A stretch of 64,000 bases of DNA from Pseudomonas vranovensis DSM 16006 (GCF_000425805.1 NZ_KE384459.1:1-64000), one strand, 5' to 3'; positions 44,914 to 54,282 are shown, counted from the stretch's first letter. Program-made: numbers and translations. Notes: generated by a model from the letters alone, not told the origin.

Positions 44914-44933
44914 AAATATGATGCATCATGTTT
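44914..44933. promoter_or_regulatory. Palindromic operator candidate between divergent genes
   Basis: AAATATGATGCATCATGTTT has a perfect 12-bp core palindrome (44918-44929) and only one mismatched pair over 20 bp. It lies between the divergent binding-protein and SDR genes, and a GntR/FCD regulator is encoded next to the SDR. FCD regulators bind such short palindromes, so it is probably that regulator's site. Confidence 0.6.
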
Positions 44934-44972
44934 TGAACTACACTCTTCCTCACCAATGACAGGGATCCCGCC

Positions 44973-45707
44973 ATGACCGAACAACGTACTTTGCTTCTCA
45001 CCGGTGCGAGCCGGGGCATCGGCCACGCAACCGTGAAACACTTCAGTGCTGCGGGTTGGCGAGTCTTTACCGCTTCGAGGCAGGATCTGGGCGAAGGCTG
45101 CCCGTGGGCCGAAGGGCTGGCCAACCACATTCACCTCGACCTCGGGAACGTGGAGGATGTGCAGAACAGCCTTGCAGAAATCCGGGAGAAACTCGGTGGC
45201 CGACTGGATGCTCTAGTCAACAACGCCGGCATGTCGCCCAAAGGCTCAGATGGGGAGCGGCTAGGCGTATTGGAATCCGACTATTCGACCTGGCTGAAGG
45301 TTTTCAATGTGAATATCTTCTCGACAGCACTACTGGCTCGGGGGCTTTTCGAGGAGCTCAAGACGGCGAGAGGCTCAGTTATCAACGTCACTTCCATTGC
45401 GGGTTCGCGCGTCCACCCATTCGCAGGTGTCGCTTACGCCTGCTCAAAAGCGGCACTATCGGCCCTGACCCGCGAAATGGCACATGACTTCGGGCCTCAT
45501 GGTGTTCGCGTAAATGCAATCGCTCCCGGGGAAATCGATACCGCCATTCTATCCGCCGGTACCGAGCTGATCGTTGAGCGGTCGATTCCAATGAAACGCA
45601 TGGGTAAGCCCGAGGAAGTCGCCGCACTCGTGCATTTTCTCTGCACGCACGGCGCTTCGTATATCAATGGCGCAGAAATTCACGTTAACGGTGGGCAACA
45701 TGTTTGA
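44973..45707 (+). CDS. SDR-family oxidoreductase
   Basis: A 244-residue classical short-chain dehydrogenase: TGASRGIGHATVKHF (cofactor), NNAGMSPKG, catalytic Ser in NVTSIAGS and Tyr-x3-Lys in YACSKAALSALTREM, and a C-terminal INGAEIHVNGGQHV. NAD(P)-dependent reduction or oxidation of a hydroxyl/carbonyl substrate. Divergent from the binding-protein/kinase/aminotransferase operon and likely in the same pathway. Confidence 0.92.
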   Translation: MTEQRTLLLTGASRGIGHATVKHFSAAGWRVFTASRQDLGEGCPWAEGLANHIHLDLGNVEDVQNSLAEIREKLGGRLDALVNNAGMSPKGSDGERLGVLESDYSTWLKVFNVNIFSTALLARGLFEELKTARGSVINVTSIAGSRVHPFAGVAYACSKAALSALTREMAHDFGPHGVRVNAIAPGEIDTAILSAGTELIVERSIPMKRMGKPEEVAALVHFLCTHGASYINGAEIHVNGGQHV

Positions 45708-45774
45708 GTTACTCGATAATCGCTGCCGGTAGCCTCCCCTATTCAGCCGGGCATGTGCCGCACACGAGTACGCG

Positions 45775-46449
45775 ATGAATTACCCTATTGAGAACCTGAA
45801 ACACTCCTACCTTGGCAGCGGTATTTATGGCTTGCTCCGGGAAGCGTTGATCACTGGCCGCTTCCAGCCTAACGACCGGCTGCGCATACGCGACCTCGCT
45901 GAACAATTGGGTACGAGTGTCACGCCTGTACGGGACGCCATTCTTCAATTGGCGAAGGAGCAGGCTCTGGTTCTCAAGACACCACGGGACATTCGCGTCC
46001 CTGTACTGACCTCCAAGCAGTACCTGGAGATCAGAAGCATTCGGCTCTCGCTCGAAGGATTGGCAGCCGAGACCGCCGCGTCGTTAGCGACCCCGCAGCA
46101 ATTGATGCGGCTGGAAACCTGCATTCAGAACAACCTCGCAGCGATCAAAGACAATGACTTGACGTCAGCATTGACCTTCAATCACGAGTTTCACTTCCGG
46201 TTGACGGAAATCGCTGACATGCCGGTACTGACCAGCCTGCTGGACGGCTTGTGGATGCGTACCGGGCCGCTCATTGCACGTGCCTATGGAAGCTTCAACG
46301 AACGCATGGCCATTGACCATCACTGGGATGTACTTGACGCGCTCAAAAAGTGCGATGGCGCGGGAGCTCGCGCGGCAATCTGCAACGACATACTTGATGG
46401 AAGTCAGAAGATGCTGGAGTACGTTCAACTTGAGCATGATGAACAGTGA
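45775..46449 (+). CDS. GntR-family regulator with FCD domain
   Basis: A 224-residue repressor-type regulator: winged helix at residues 20-75 (DRLRIRDLAEQLGTSVTPVR) and an all-helical FCD ligand domain with metal-ligand His/Asp positions in FNHEFHFRLTEIADMP and DHHWDVLDALKKCD. It is encoded 67 bp after the SDR gene and probably controls both divergent arms through the 44914-44933 palindrome, responding to a pathway acid. Confidence 0.92.
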   Translation: MNYPIENLKHSYLGSGIYGLLREALITGRFQPNDRLRIRDLAEQLGTSVTPVRDAILQLAKEQALVLKTPRDIRVPVLTSKQYLEIRSIRLSLEGLAAETAASLATPQQLMRLETCIQNNLAAIKDNDLTSALTFNHEFHFRLTEIADMPVLTSLLDGLWMRTGPLIARAYGSFNERMAIDHHWDVLDALKKCDGAGARAAICNDILDGSQKMLEYVQLEHDEQ

Positions 46450-46488
46450 TGGCAGCAGTTCTTGGCAGACCGCCGCCATCGTTTGCGA

Positions 46489-46683
46489 TTACTGCTTATC
46501 GGGATAGCCGGCCTCGATCAGCACTGCAAGAAAAGCGTCCTCGTCCAGCGCACTCTGGACTCTGACTTCCCGTGCTGGCGGATCGGTTTCAATGAGTGCG
46601 TGCGGATCGACACTCAGCAGCGCCTGGGTGACCGTCCTGGCACAGCCGCCGCAGGTCATGTTAGGTATATGGAAACGAAGCAT
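46489..46683 (-). CDS. CopZ-like heavy-metal-associated domain protein
   Basis: A 64-residue HMA protein with the metal site MTCGGCARTV (residues 9-18). Such chaperones carry Cu(I) to a CopA-type ATPase. The ATG at 46683 has AGGAG 6 nt upstream; the longer frame to 46764 has no support. It is the last gene of the copper group and lies 39 bp from the convergent GntR gene. Confidence 0.88.
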   Translation of the reverse strand: MLRFHIPNMTCGGCARTVTQALLSVDPHALIETDPPAREVRVQSALDEDAFLAVLIEAGYPDKQ

Positions 46684-46767
46684 ATTGATCTCCTGATTGC
46701 TGACTACATTACAGAAAGTAAAACGTGACCTTAACGACATCACGCCAAGTGTGAACACTGGCAACCT

Positions 46768-47016
46768 TCACTCGTACAGCGTTGACTCATCGTTGGCACG
46801 GGGTACTTGCGAGGTACGTTCCTGTGCTCGGCGGCGTTCTTCGGCGTATTTCGGGTTTCTCACCAATCTGCCGTCATCCCACACATAGCGCGGTGCAAGC
46901 GCCTCATTATCCATATCGTAATTGCCATTGTTCTTCGGGTTCCCCCCTGTGGCCTGTACGGCACCAGACGCCAGTGCAACCCCTACGAAAAACACCCTGG
47001 ACATCATTCTTTTCAC
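46768..47016 (-). CDS. Small exported protein of the copper cluster
   Basis: An 82-residue protein with a signal peptide (ends GAVQATGG). The mature part is about 60 residues, polar, Asn/Asp-rich then Arg/Glu-rich, with no cysteine or methionine-rich metal motif. It starts with GTG behind AGGAG (6-nt spacing); an ATG at 47007 is an alternative. Function unknown; its place between CopZ-like and reductase genes suggests a role in metal stress. Confidence 0.6.
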   Translation of the reverse strand: MKRMMSRVFFVGVALASGAVQATGGNPKNNGNYDMDNEALAPRYVWDDGRLVRNPKYAEERRRAQERTSQVPRANDESTLYE

Positions 47017-47040
47017 AACCGACTCCTGTGTAGATTGAAC

Positions 47041-48066
47041 TTATGTCTTCCCTAATGGTGATACCGGCGTAAAGAACACGTCGGCATGCACGTCCTCGGC
47101 CCTCCCCGCCTGTAACAGGGTTAATTGCATGGCCGCGTCTACCATCGCTGGGGGGCCGGCGACGTACACTTTCCAGCCGTCGAAATCCTTCAGGTCTGCA
47201 GCGATGGCATCTGTGACGAGGCCGGTACGCCAACCTGTTGCCGCAGTGGCATCCGATAGAACGGGCATGAACACCAGGTTGGAGTAACGTTGCGCCAATC
47301 GCTCGAAGTGTTCGACCAGGTAGAGATCGCGCTCACTGCGTGTGCCGAAATAGCAATGGATCGGTTGCTTCATTCCGTACGCAAGGGCTGTCTCGATAAT
47401 TGACTTGATCGGTGCAAGGCCCGAGCCACCGGCAATGCATAGCATCGGTCCACTGTGTTGTTCACGAAGGTAGGAAGCGCCGAATGGCCCTTCCACCACA
47501 ACCGGATCCCCAACCTTCAACAGCGTGTGGATACGTTCGCTCGCCGCACCGCCTGGCACGCGGCGAATATGGAACTCCAGTGCTCGCTCGCCAGGCCTGC
47601 TCGCCATCGAATAGTCGCGTGTGGCTGCACCCGGGAACGTGAGACGAGCGTATTGGCCTGCACTAAAGGCCATCGAATCAGCGCCATCGGCGACAACAAG
47701 GCGGACCTGCATGATGTCGTGGGTCACATGCTCGACGGTTTCCACCCGGCAGCTCAGCCGGCGATGGGGGTGCGCTGGAACCCATTCGTCACCACCAAGC
47801 CAGGCGATAACTGCATCCGTTCTTGGGATGGCACGGCAAGCGAGGATCAGGCCCTGGGCCTTCTCCTCGTCAGAGAGCGCAAAGCGACTGTGATCCAGCA
47901 GGTCTACCTCACCGCTGATCAGGCGTGACTTGCACGATCCACAGCGGCCGGAGCGGCAGCCATGCGGAAAGGAAATCTCGTCAGCGAGTGCCGCTTCCAG
48001 CACGGTCATGCCCGCCGACACCGTGAGCGTGCGACCGGCTTGGCGTATTTCGATACGTTTGCTCAT
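47041..48066 (-). CDS. 2Fe-2S / FAD / NAD(P)H oxidoreductase
   Basis: A 341-residue flavo-iron-sulfur reductase. An N-terminal plant-type ferredoxin domain has cysteines in CRSGRCGSC and a fourth in ILACRA. An FAD-binding domain (RDYSMASRPGE) and an NAD(P)-binding domain (CIAGGSGLAPIKSII) follow. It resembles the electron-transfer components of ring-hydroxylating oxygenases, but no oxygenase is encoded here. It starts 12 bp after the copA stop with GAGAGG upstream, so it belongs to the copper operon; its electron acceptor is unknown. Confidence 0.88.
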   Translation of the reverse strand: MSKRIEIRQAGRTLTVSAGMTVLEAALADEISFPHGCRSGRCGSCKSRLISGEVDLLDHSRFALSDEEKAQGLILACRAIPRTDAVIAWLGGDEWVPAHPHRRLSCRVETVEHVTHDIMQVRLVVADGADSMAFSAGQYARLTFPGAATRDYSMASRPGERALEFHIRRVPGGAASERIHTLLKVGDPVVVEGPFGASYLREQHSGPMLCIAGGSGLAPIKSIIETALAYGMKQPIHCYFGTRSERDLYLVEHFERLAQRYSNLVFMPVLSDATAATGWRTGLVTDAIAADLKDFDGWKVYVAGPPAMVDAAMQLTLLQAGRAEDVHADVFFTPVSPLGKT

Positions 48067-48078
48067 GGTGCGCACCTC

Positions 48079-50652
48079 TCAACGCTCATTCATCAGCCCT
48101 GACACGGACGGCGGCGCCGCATTCGGCATTGCCTCGACCTGCGGCTCAACCGCCATCGGGACCTGCAAACGCTTGAGCCGAAGCGCGTTACCGAGCACGA
48201 AGACACTCGAAAGCGCCATCGCGGCGGCGGCGAAGATCGGCGAAAGCAAGGTGCCGTCAAGGGGATACAGCAGCCCCGCCGCAACCGGAATCAGCACCGC
48301 GTTATAGGCGAAGGCCCAGAACAGGTTCTGCTTGATGTTGCGAATTGTCGCCTGACTGAGGGCAATGGCATTCGGCACGCCACGCAGGTCGCCCGACATC
48401 AGCACCACGTCGGCCGCTTCAATGGCCACATCGGTACCCGTGCCAATGGCAAGCCCGACGTCCGCTTCAGCGAGCGCGGGTGCGTCGTTGATACCGTCAC
48501 CCACAAAGGCCACCCGTGCACCGTCGCTGCGAAACTTCTTCAGGGCCGCAACCTTGCCGTCAGGCAGGACCTCGGCCGCCACTTCATCGATACCCAACTG
48601 TTTGGCGATTGCCGCGGCCGTGGCGGCGTTGTCTCCGGTAATCATCGCAACCTTGAGCCCGAGCGCGTGAAGCGCCTTGATTGCATCGGGGGTTGTCTCC
48701 TTGATCGGGTCGGCCACTGCGATGACCGCCGCCAGGCGACCATCAATCGCGGCATACAGCGGGCTCTTGCCTTGCTCGCCAAGACGGCGTGCGGTCGGCA
48801 GAAGGCTCGTCACATCCAGGCCGAGATGGGTCATGAACCGATCCGCGCCGACAGCGACGGTATGGCCTGTGACGTTGGCCGACACACCATAGCCCGGGGT
48901 GGCCTCGAAACCCTCGGCGGCGGCCACCGTAAGGTCACGCTGCTGCGCAGCGACGACGATCGCTTCAGCGATGGGGTGCTCGGAGCGGGCCTCGACGGCC
49001 GCAACCAGCGCCAGCACTTCGTCATAGGCAAATCCGTCAGCGGTAATGAGGTCGGTCAGCTCGGGCCGGCCTTTGGTCAGCGTGCCGGTCTTGTCGAGTG
49101 CGATGACACTCACATCACGCAGCGCCTGCAAGGCTTCGCCCTTGCGAAAGAGCACGCCAAGCTCAGCCGCCCTGCCCGTACCGACCATGATCGAGGTCGG
49201 TGTGGCCAGCCCCATGGCGCATGGGCAGGCGATAATGAGCACTGCTACTGCGTTGACCAGCGCAAACGTGAGCGCCGGGGCCGGACCGAAGAACAGCCAG
49301 ACAAGGAATGTCAGCGTGGCAGCAGCCATGACCGCTGGGACAAACCACATGGTCACCTTGTCGACCAGCGCCTGGATTGGCAGTTTGGACCCCTGCGCTT
49401 GCTCGACCAGGCGAATGATCTGCGCCAGCACGGTATTGGCACCGACATTGGTCACGCGAAAACTGAAAGCGCCGGTCTTGTTGATCGTACCGCCAACGAC
49501 CTCGGCGCCGACACCTTTTGCCACCGGCACGGGCTCACCGCTGATCATGCTCTCGTCAACATAGGAGGCGCCCTCGACAACCTCACCGTCGAGCGGAATT
49601 TTTTCGCCCGGACGCACGAACACGATGTCATTCGCGGCGACCTGATCGAGCGCGACCTCAATGGTTTTGCCGTCGCGCTCCACACGTGCAGTCTTGGCCT
49701 GCAGCCCGACCAGCCGCTTGATTGCTTGCGAGGTTTTACCTTTGGCGCGCGCCTCCAGCGTGCGTCCAAGCAGGATCAGCGTCACGATCACCGCCGCCGC
49801 TTCGAAATAGACGTTGGCGGTGCCCTGTGGCAGCACCTCGGGGGCAAACGTTGCGACCAGCGAGTAACCATAGGCCGCTGCGGTGCCGACCGACACCAGC
49901 GAGTTCATGTCCGGCGCACCGCGTAACAAGGCGGGTATGCCTTTTTGGAAGAACCGCAGCCCCGGCCCGAACAGCACCAGCGTGGCGAGCACGAACTGCA
50001 CATGCCAGTTCATCTGCTGACCGAGCACCCCCATCACCCAGTGATGCATGGCCGGAATCAGGTGCGAGCCCATTTCGAGAATGAACACTGGCAAGGTGAG
50101 CACGGCCGCAATCAGCAACGAGCGACGCAGGGATCGGGCTTCGTTTTCTCGGCGCTCGCTGTCCTGATCGCCGGCATCCGCCGTGTCCGAAGACAAGGGA
50201 CGAGAGGTATAACCCGCCTGTTTGACCGCTGCCTGAAGGTCGGTCGCCGCAAGGGCACCGGCAAGGTAACGCACCTGCGCGCGCTCCGTGGCCAGGTTGA
50301 CAGTGGCCTCGAGCACACCGGGAACGTGTTTCAGCGCCTTTTCTACCCGCCCGACGCACGAGGCGCAGGTCATGCCCTCGATTGACAGTTCAAGGCGCTG
50401 CTCCGGGACGCTGTAGCCCGCACGCTCGATGGCACGCACCGCCGCCTGCGGATCGGCCACGCCGGTAAAGGTCAAGTCGGCACGTTCGGTGGCGAGGTTG
50501 ACCGTGGCCGAATGCACACCCGGGACTGCTGCGAGGGCACGTTCGACCCGGCCAACGCAGGAGGCGCAGGTCATGCCTTCGACCGGCAGGCTCAAGCGAC
50601 GATTTGCGGACTTGGATGAACTGGAATCTGGTTGCACGGCAACGGAAGTCAT
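48079..50652 (-). CDS. copA: Copper-exporting P1B-type ATPase
   Basis: An 857-residue ATPase. Two N-terminal HMA domains (GMTCASC at about residues 26-32 and 93-99) are followed by about eight membrane helices, the Cu(I) site CPC in IACPCAMGLATPT (about residue 474), the phosphorylated Asp in DKTGTLTKG (about 520), and the hinge GDGINDAPALAEADVGLAIG. It pumps Cu(I) to the periplasm. First gene of the group copA-reductase-small protein-copZ, behind a CueR-type operator. Confidence 0.95.
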   Translation of the reverse strand: MTSVAVQPDSSSSKSANRRLSLPVEGMTCASCVGRVERALAAVPGVHSATVNLATERADLTFTGVADPQAAVRAIERAGYSVPEQRLELSIEGMTCASCVGRVEKALKHVPGVLEATVNLATERAQVRYLAGALAATDLQAAVKQAGYTSRPLSSDTADAGDQDSERRENEARSLRRSLLIAAVLTLPVFILEMGSHLIPAMHHWVMGVLGQQMNWHVQFVLATLVLFGPGLRFFQKGIPALLRGAPDMNSLVSVGTAAAYGYSLVATFAPEVLPQGTANVYFEAAAVIVTLILLGRTLEARAKGKTSQAIKRLVGLQAKTARVERDGKTIEVALDQVAANDIVFVRPGEKIPLDGEVVEGASYVDESMISGEPVPVAKGVGAEVVGGTINKTGAFSFRVTNVGANTVLAQIIRLVEQAQGSKLPIQALVDKVTMWFVPAVMAAATLTFLVWLFFGPAPALTFALVNAVAVLIIACPCAMGLATPTSIMVGTGRAAELGVLFRKGEALQALRDVSVIALDKTGTLTKGRPELTDLITADGFAYDEVLALVAAVEARSEHPIAEAIVVAAQQRDLTVAAAEGFEATPGYGVSANVTGHTVAVGADRFMTHLGLDVTSLLPTARRLGEQGKSPLYAAIDGRLAAVIAVADPIKETTPDAIKALHALGLKVAMITGDNAATAAAIAKQLGIDEVAAEVLPDGKVAALKKFRSDGARVAFVGDGINDAPALAEADVGLAIGTGTDVAIEAADVVLMSGDLRGVPNAIALSQATIRNIKQNLFWAFAYNAVLIPVAAGLLYPLDGTLLSPIFAAAAMALSSVFVLGNALRLKRLQVPMAVEPQVEAMPNAAPPSVSGLMNER

Positions 50653-50685
50653 TGAACTGCCCCTTGAGTGGTACTGTTGGCGCCA

Positions 50686-50716
50686 AGCCTGAAACCTCCC
50701 AAGAGGGAAAGGTCAA
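50686..50716 (-). promoter_or_regulatory. CueR-type (MerR-family) promoter of copA
   Basis: On the minus strand TTGACC (50711-50716) is followed by 19 bp to CAGGCT (50686-50691). The long spacer holds the dyad ACCTTTCCC-TCTT-GGGAGGT, the arrangement bound by CueR, which untwists a 19-bp spacer when Cu(I) is present. It lies 34 bp upstream of the copA start. The cueR gene is not in the window. Confidence 0.75.
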
Positions 50717-50942
50717 GGCCCCAGGGTGATTTATTTTGCATTTGCCATTCAGGCGAGGCTGACGGCCCTCGCGCTGCGCCCGCGTGCAAAGCTTCCAGCC
50801 ACCGCCCAGCGTCCAGTGCCGGAACGCAGGACCTCCCCAGCCCCTCGATGCTTTGGGATTGACCTGCATCAAACAGGCGGGACAGGACAGGTGTAGATAA
50901 GTAAGGGGTTATATGAACCTCTTTTCCTTCGGAGTAACTCCC

Positions 50943-51515
50943 ATGGCAACCGTTCACTCCACCGCACACACCCCGTCCACCCCCGCCTTTGCGGCTGAAG
51001 CAGGCGAACACTGGATCGAGCCGCTGAAGGATGGCGGGCACGTTCTGATCAGGCCATTGCGGGCTGACGACCGTGAGCGCGAGAAAGCCTTCATCATGCG
51101 TCTTTCACCCGAGTCGCGACACTTTCGCTTCCTGTGTCAGATCGCGGAACCTGGAGAAGCCCTGCTTGATCAATTGATGACCATCGACCACCGCCAGCAT
51201 ATGGCGTACGTCGCATTGGCTCATGTCGATGGCGAACTGCAAGAGGTGGGGATCAGCCGCTATGCCGCGTGCCCCGACGCTGGCGAATGTGAGTGCGCAG
51301 TAACCGTCGATGATCAATGGCAACATCGCGGCCTGGGGTCGCTGCTGCTCGGCCACCTGATCGACAAAGCGCGAGCCAATGGTTACACCGCGTTGTATTC
51401 AATTGACTCTGCCGCCAACACGGCGATGTACGAACTGGCGCGCGAGCTGGGTTTCACGACATCCCGAGATCCGGACGACAACTGCCAGGTCATTCATCGC
51501 CTTTCGTTGGTTTGA
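50943..51515 (+). CDS. GNAT-family acetyltransferase
   Basis: A 190-residue protein with a GNAT fold: LIRPLRADDREREKAFIMRL, acetyl-CoA loop QHRGLGSLLLGHLIDKARAN, and the closing NTAMYELARELGF. It resembles the stand-alone GNATs related to the catalytic domain of protein acetyltransferases. The ATG at 50943 has GGAG 9 nt upstream; an ATG at 50913 has a poorer site. Its last 26 bp overlap the convergent gene. Confidence 0.88.
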   Translation: MATVHSTAHTPSTPAFAAEAGEHWIEPLKDGGHVLIRPLRADDREREKAFIMRLSPESRHFRFLCQIAEPGEALLDQLMTIDHRQHMAYVALAHVDGELQEVGISRYAACPDAGECECAVTVDDQWQHRGLGSLLLGHLIDKARANGYTALYSIDSAANTAMYELARELGFTTSRDPDDNCQVIHRLSLV

Positions 51516-52056
51516 CGAGGCTTGCGGGCTGCTTGCGACCCCTAAAGCACTCGCAAGCAGCGGGCGTCATGAACCAACCGCCAGGAGTCCAGACCATCGT
51601 CTGAAGGATGATGTGCGGGTGGCTTTCCAACGGCTCCCATTCATCCATGAAGGAAAACCCCTGTTTCAGGTAGAGGCTTGAGGCGCTTTTGTTTTCAGGG
51701 GAGACATCCAGGACGACCTGCTCGTAGCCTCTTTCCAATGCGCGAGACTTGACCGCTTCAATCAACTGCGTTGCCGCGCCGGAGCCGCGTGCAGCGGGTT
51801 CGACCCACATGCCGGTCAGGTTAAATCGATTCGTACCACTGACTGCAGCCCCAATCATCCCCACGGGTTTGTTCCCCTCGAAGGCCAGCCAGAATTCCGT
51901 TCCTCCCGGCGAAGCCCGCTCTTGCCACTGCTCGTCACTGTTGCTGGCGGCAGTTTGATAACGCACACCGAACGCTGTTGGTGCGTCCAACAGCGCGGCA
52001 AGACGAACTTGCTTCAGCAGCAACCAGTCTTTTGTTTGCGTCGATCTAATATCCAT
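51490..52056 (-). CDS. GNAT-family acetyltransferase
   Basis: A 188-residue protein: MDIRSTQTKDWLLLKQVRL, the acetyl-CoA motif VEPAARGSGAATQLIEAVKS, and NKSASSLYLKQGF. The ATG at 52056 is taken because AGGA precedes it at 5 nt. After the domain ends (about residue 155) a tail of about 30 residues extends into, and overlaps, the 3' end of the convergent GNAT gene, perhaps a run-on after loss of an original stop. Substrate unknown. Confidence 0.86.
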   Translation of the reverse strand: MDIRSTQTKDWLLLKQVRLAALLDAPTAFGVRYQTAASNSDEQWQERASPGGTEFWLAFEGNKPVGMIGAAVSGTNRFNLTGMWVEPAARGSGAATQLIEAVKSRALERGYEQVVLDVSPENKSASSLYLKQGFSFMDEWEPLESHPHIILQTMVWTPGGWFMTPAACECFRGRKQPASLVKPTKGDE

Positions 52057-52243
52057 GATCATCCTGAACGTTAGAGAACGCTCAACGTCTGATAACAGGC
52101 CTTGTGCGCTAGCCTACTGTTGCGGCGCAGCGTCAAGGTCATATGACTTTTCGTACTGGCCAATAGGAAAAAAGCTACTACGTTTATCTATGCTCGCGTT
52201 TACCGGTTTGGTAGTGCGATTTCCGACTAGCAGGAGCATAGAG

Positions 52244-54265
52244 ATGAGTTTGGAGATGACGTCTGGGCAGTTCTTCCCTCGTAATGGTTCAAAAGCACGC
52301 AAAGTGGCGGGCATGACATGCTCACTGGTCGTAGCCATCGCGCTGGCGACCCAAGCGATGGCCGCAGAGCAACCGAAACCCGCAACGGAGGCCACCAAGG
52401 CAGCCAACAATGCCTTGCTCAAGGAACTACCGTTCAATGACAAGACGTCGTTCGAGCTGGCCCATAAAGGCTTCATTGCCCCACTGCCTACCGAAGTAAT
52501 CAAGGGCAAGTCAGGCAATGTGATCTGGGATCCGAGCAAATATGCCTTCATCAAGGAAGGCGAGACAGCGCCGGACACGACCAACCCCAGCCTGTGGCGT
52601 CAATCACAACTGATCAACATCTCTGGCCTGTTCGAAGTTACCGATGGCATTTACCAGGTACGCAACTACGACCTGTCGAACATGACCATCGTCGAAGGCA
52701 AGGAAGGCATCACCATCTTCGACCCGCTGATTTCCGCCGAAACCTCTAAAGCTGCGCTTGATCTGTATTTCAAGCACCGTCCGAAAAAGCCAGTGGTCGC
52801 GGTGATCTACACCCACAGTCACGTTGACCACTATGGTGGTGTGCGCGGCGTGATCAATGAAGAAGACGTCAAGGCTGGCAAAGTAAAGGTTTACGCACCT
52901 AAGGGCTTCTTGGAGCACGCAGTGGCGGAGAACGTCATGGCCGGCACCGCCATGAGCCGTCGCGCCAGCTATATGTACGGTAACCTGCTGCCGCCCGATG
53001 CCACCGGTCAGTTGGGCGCCGGCCTGGGTACTACCACCTCTGCCGGTACCGTGACCCTCATTCCGCCGACAGACATCATCGAGAAGACCGGCGAGAAGCA
53101 CGTTATCGACGGTCTCACCTATGAGTTCCTCTACGCGCCGGGCAGCGAGGCGCCGGCCGAGATGCTCTATTACATCAAGGAGAAAAAGGCCCTGAACGCG
53201 GCCGAAGACTCCACCCACACCTTGCACAATACCTACTCGCTACGTGGCGCGAAGATTCGCGAGCCGCTGCCGTGGTCGAAGTATCTCAACGAAGCGCTGA
53301 AGATGTGGGGCGACGACGTCCAAGTGATGTACGCCATGCACCATTGGCCGGTGTGGGGCAACAAGGAAGTGAAGGACCAGCTGTCCTCGCAACGTGACAT
53401 GTACCGCTACATCAACGACGAAACCCTGCGTCTGGCCAACAAGGGGTACACCATGACCGAAATCGCCGAGCAGGTGAAACTGCCCAAATCAATTGCCAGC
53501 AAGTTCTCCAACCGCGGCTATTACGGTTCACTGAACCACAACGTCAAGGCCACCTACGTCCTGCACTTGGGCTGGTTCATCGGCAACCCCGCGACTCTGT
53601 GGGAGCTGCCACCGGAGGAAGAGGCCAAGCGTTTCGTCGACATGATGGGTGGCGCCGATGTCGTGCTGAAAAAAGCCAAGGAGTACTACGACAAGGGTGA
53701 CTTCCGCTGGGTGGCTAAGGCTGTCAACAACGTGGTCTTTGCCGACCCTAATAACCAGGCGGCGAAAAACATGCAGGCCGATGCTTTGGAGCAACTGGGC
53801 TACCAGGCTGAAAGTGGACCGTGGCGCAACTTCTACCTGACCGGTGCCCAGGAACTTCGCAATGGTGTGCAGAAGCTGCCGACACCGGACACTGCGAGTC
53901 CTGACACTGTGAAGGCGATGGACCTGGACCTGTTCTTCGACTACCTGGCCATGCGCTTGAAGGCGCCTGAGGTGGAAGGAAAGCACATCACCCTCAACCT
54001 CGACTTCACTGATCTGAAACAGAAATACACGCTGGAGATGGTCAACGGTGTACTCAATCACACCGAGGGCATGCAATCGAAAGATGCCGACGCGACAATT
54101 ACTCTGACCCGAGAAACTCTGAATAATGTGATGCTGAAACAGACCACACTGAAAGATGCGAAGAGCTCGGGTGATATCAAAGTTGAGGGTAATGAAGGCA
54201 AGCTTGAGGAGTTGATGAGCTACATGGACAACTTCGATCTCTGGTTCAACATCGTGACGCCGTAA
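52244..54265 (+). CDS. Alkylsulfatase (SdsA1-like metallo-beta-lactamase fold)
   Basis: A 673-residue exported enzyme. The signal peptide (about residues 20-43, ends QAMAAEQ) precedes a metallo-beta-lactamase domain with the di-zinc motif THSHVDHYGG (about 190-199) and further ligands in the APGSEAPAEM and DSTHTLHN segments. A dimerisation domain and a C-terminal SCP2-like lipid-binding domain (from about 545) follow. It hydrolyses primary alkyl sulfates such as SDS to fatty alcohols. The ATG at 52244 has AGGAG with 7-nt spacing. Confidence 0.92.
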   Translation: MSLEMTSGQFFPRNGSKARKVAGMTCSLVVAIALATQAMAAEQPKPATEATKAANNALLKELPFNDKTSFELAHKGFIAPLPTEVIKGKSGNVIWDPSKYAFIKEGETAPDTTNPSLWRQSQLINISGLFEVTDGIYQVRNYDLSNMTIVEGKEGITIFDPLISAETSKAALDLYFKHRPKKPVVAVIYTHSHVDHYGGVRGVINEEDVKAGKVKVYAPKGFLEHAVAENVMAGTAMSRRASYMYGNLLPPDATGQLGAGLGTTTSAGTVTLIPPTDIIEKTGEKHVIDGLTYEFLYAPGSEAPAEMLYYIKEKKALNAAEDSTHTLHNTYSLRGAKIREPLPWSKYLNEALKMWGDDVQVMYAMHHWPVWGNKEVKDQLSSQRDMYRYINDETLRLANKGYTMTEIAEQVKLPKSIASKFSNRGYYGSLNHNVKATYVLHLGWFIGNPATLWELPPEEEAKRFVDMMGGADVVLKKAKEYYDKGDFRWVAKAVNNVVFADPNNQAAKNMQADALEQLGYQAESGPWRNFYLTGAQELRNGVQKLPTPDTASPDTVKAMDLDLFFDYLAMRLKAPEVEGKHITLNLDFTDLKQKYTLEMVNGVLNHTEGMQSKDADATITLTRETLNNVMLKQTTLKDAKSSGDIKVEGNEGKLEELMSYMDNFDLWFNIVTP

Positions 54266-54282
54266 CTCGTCAATTATGGGGA

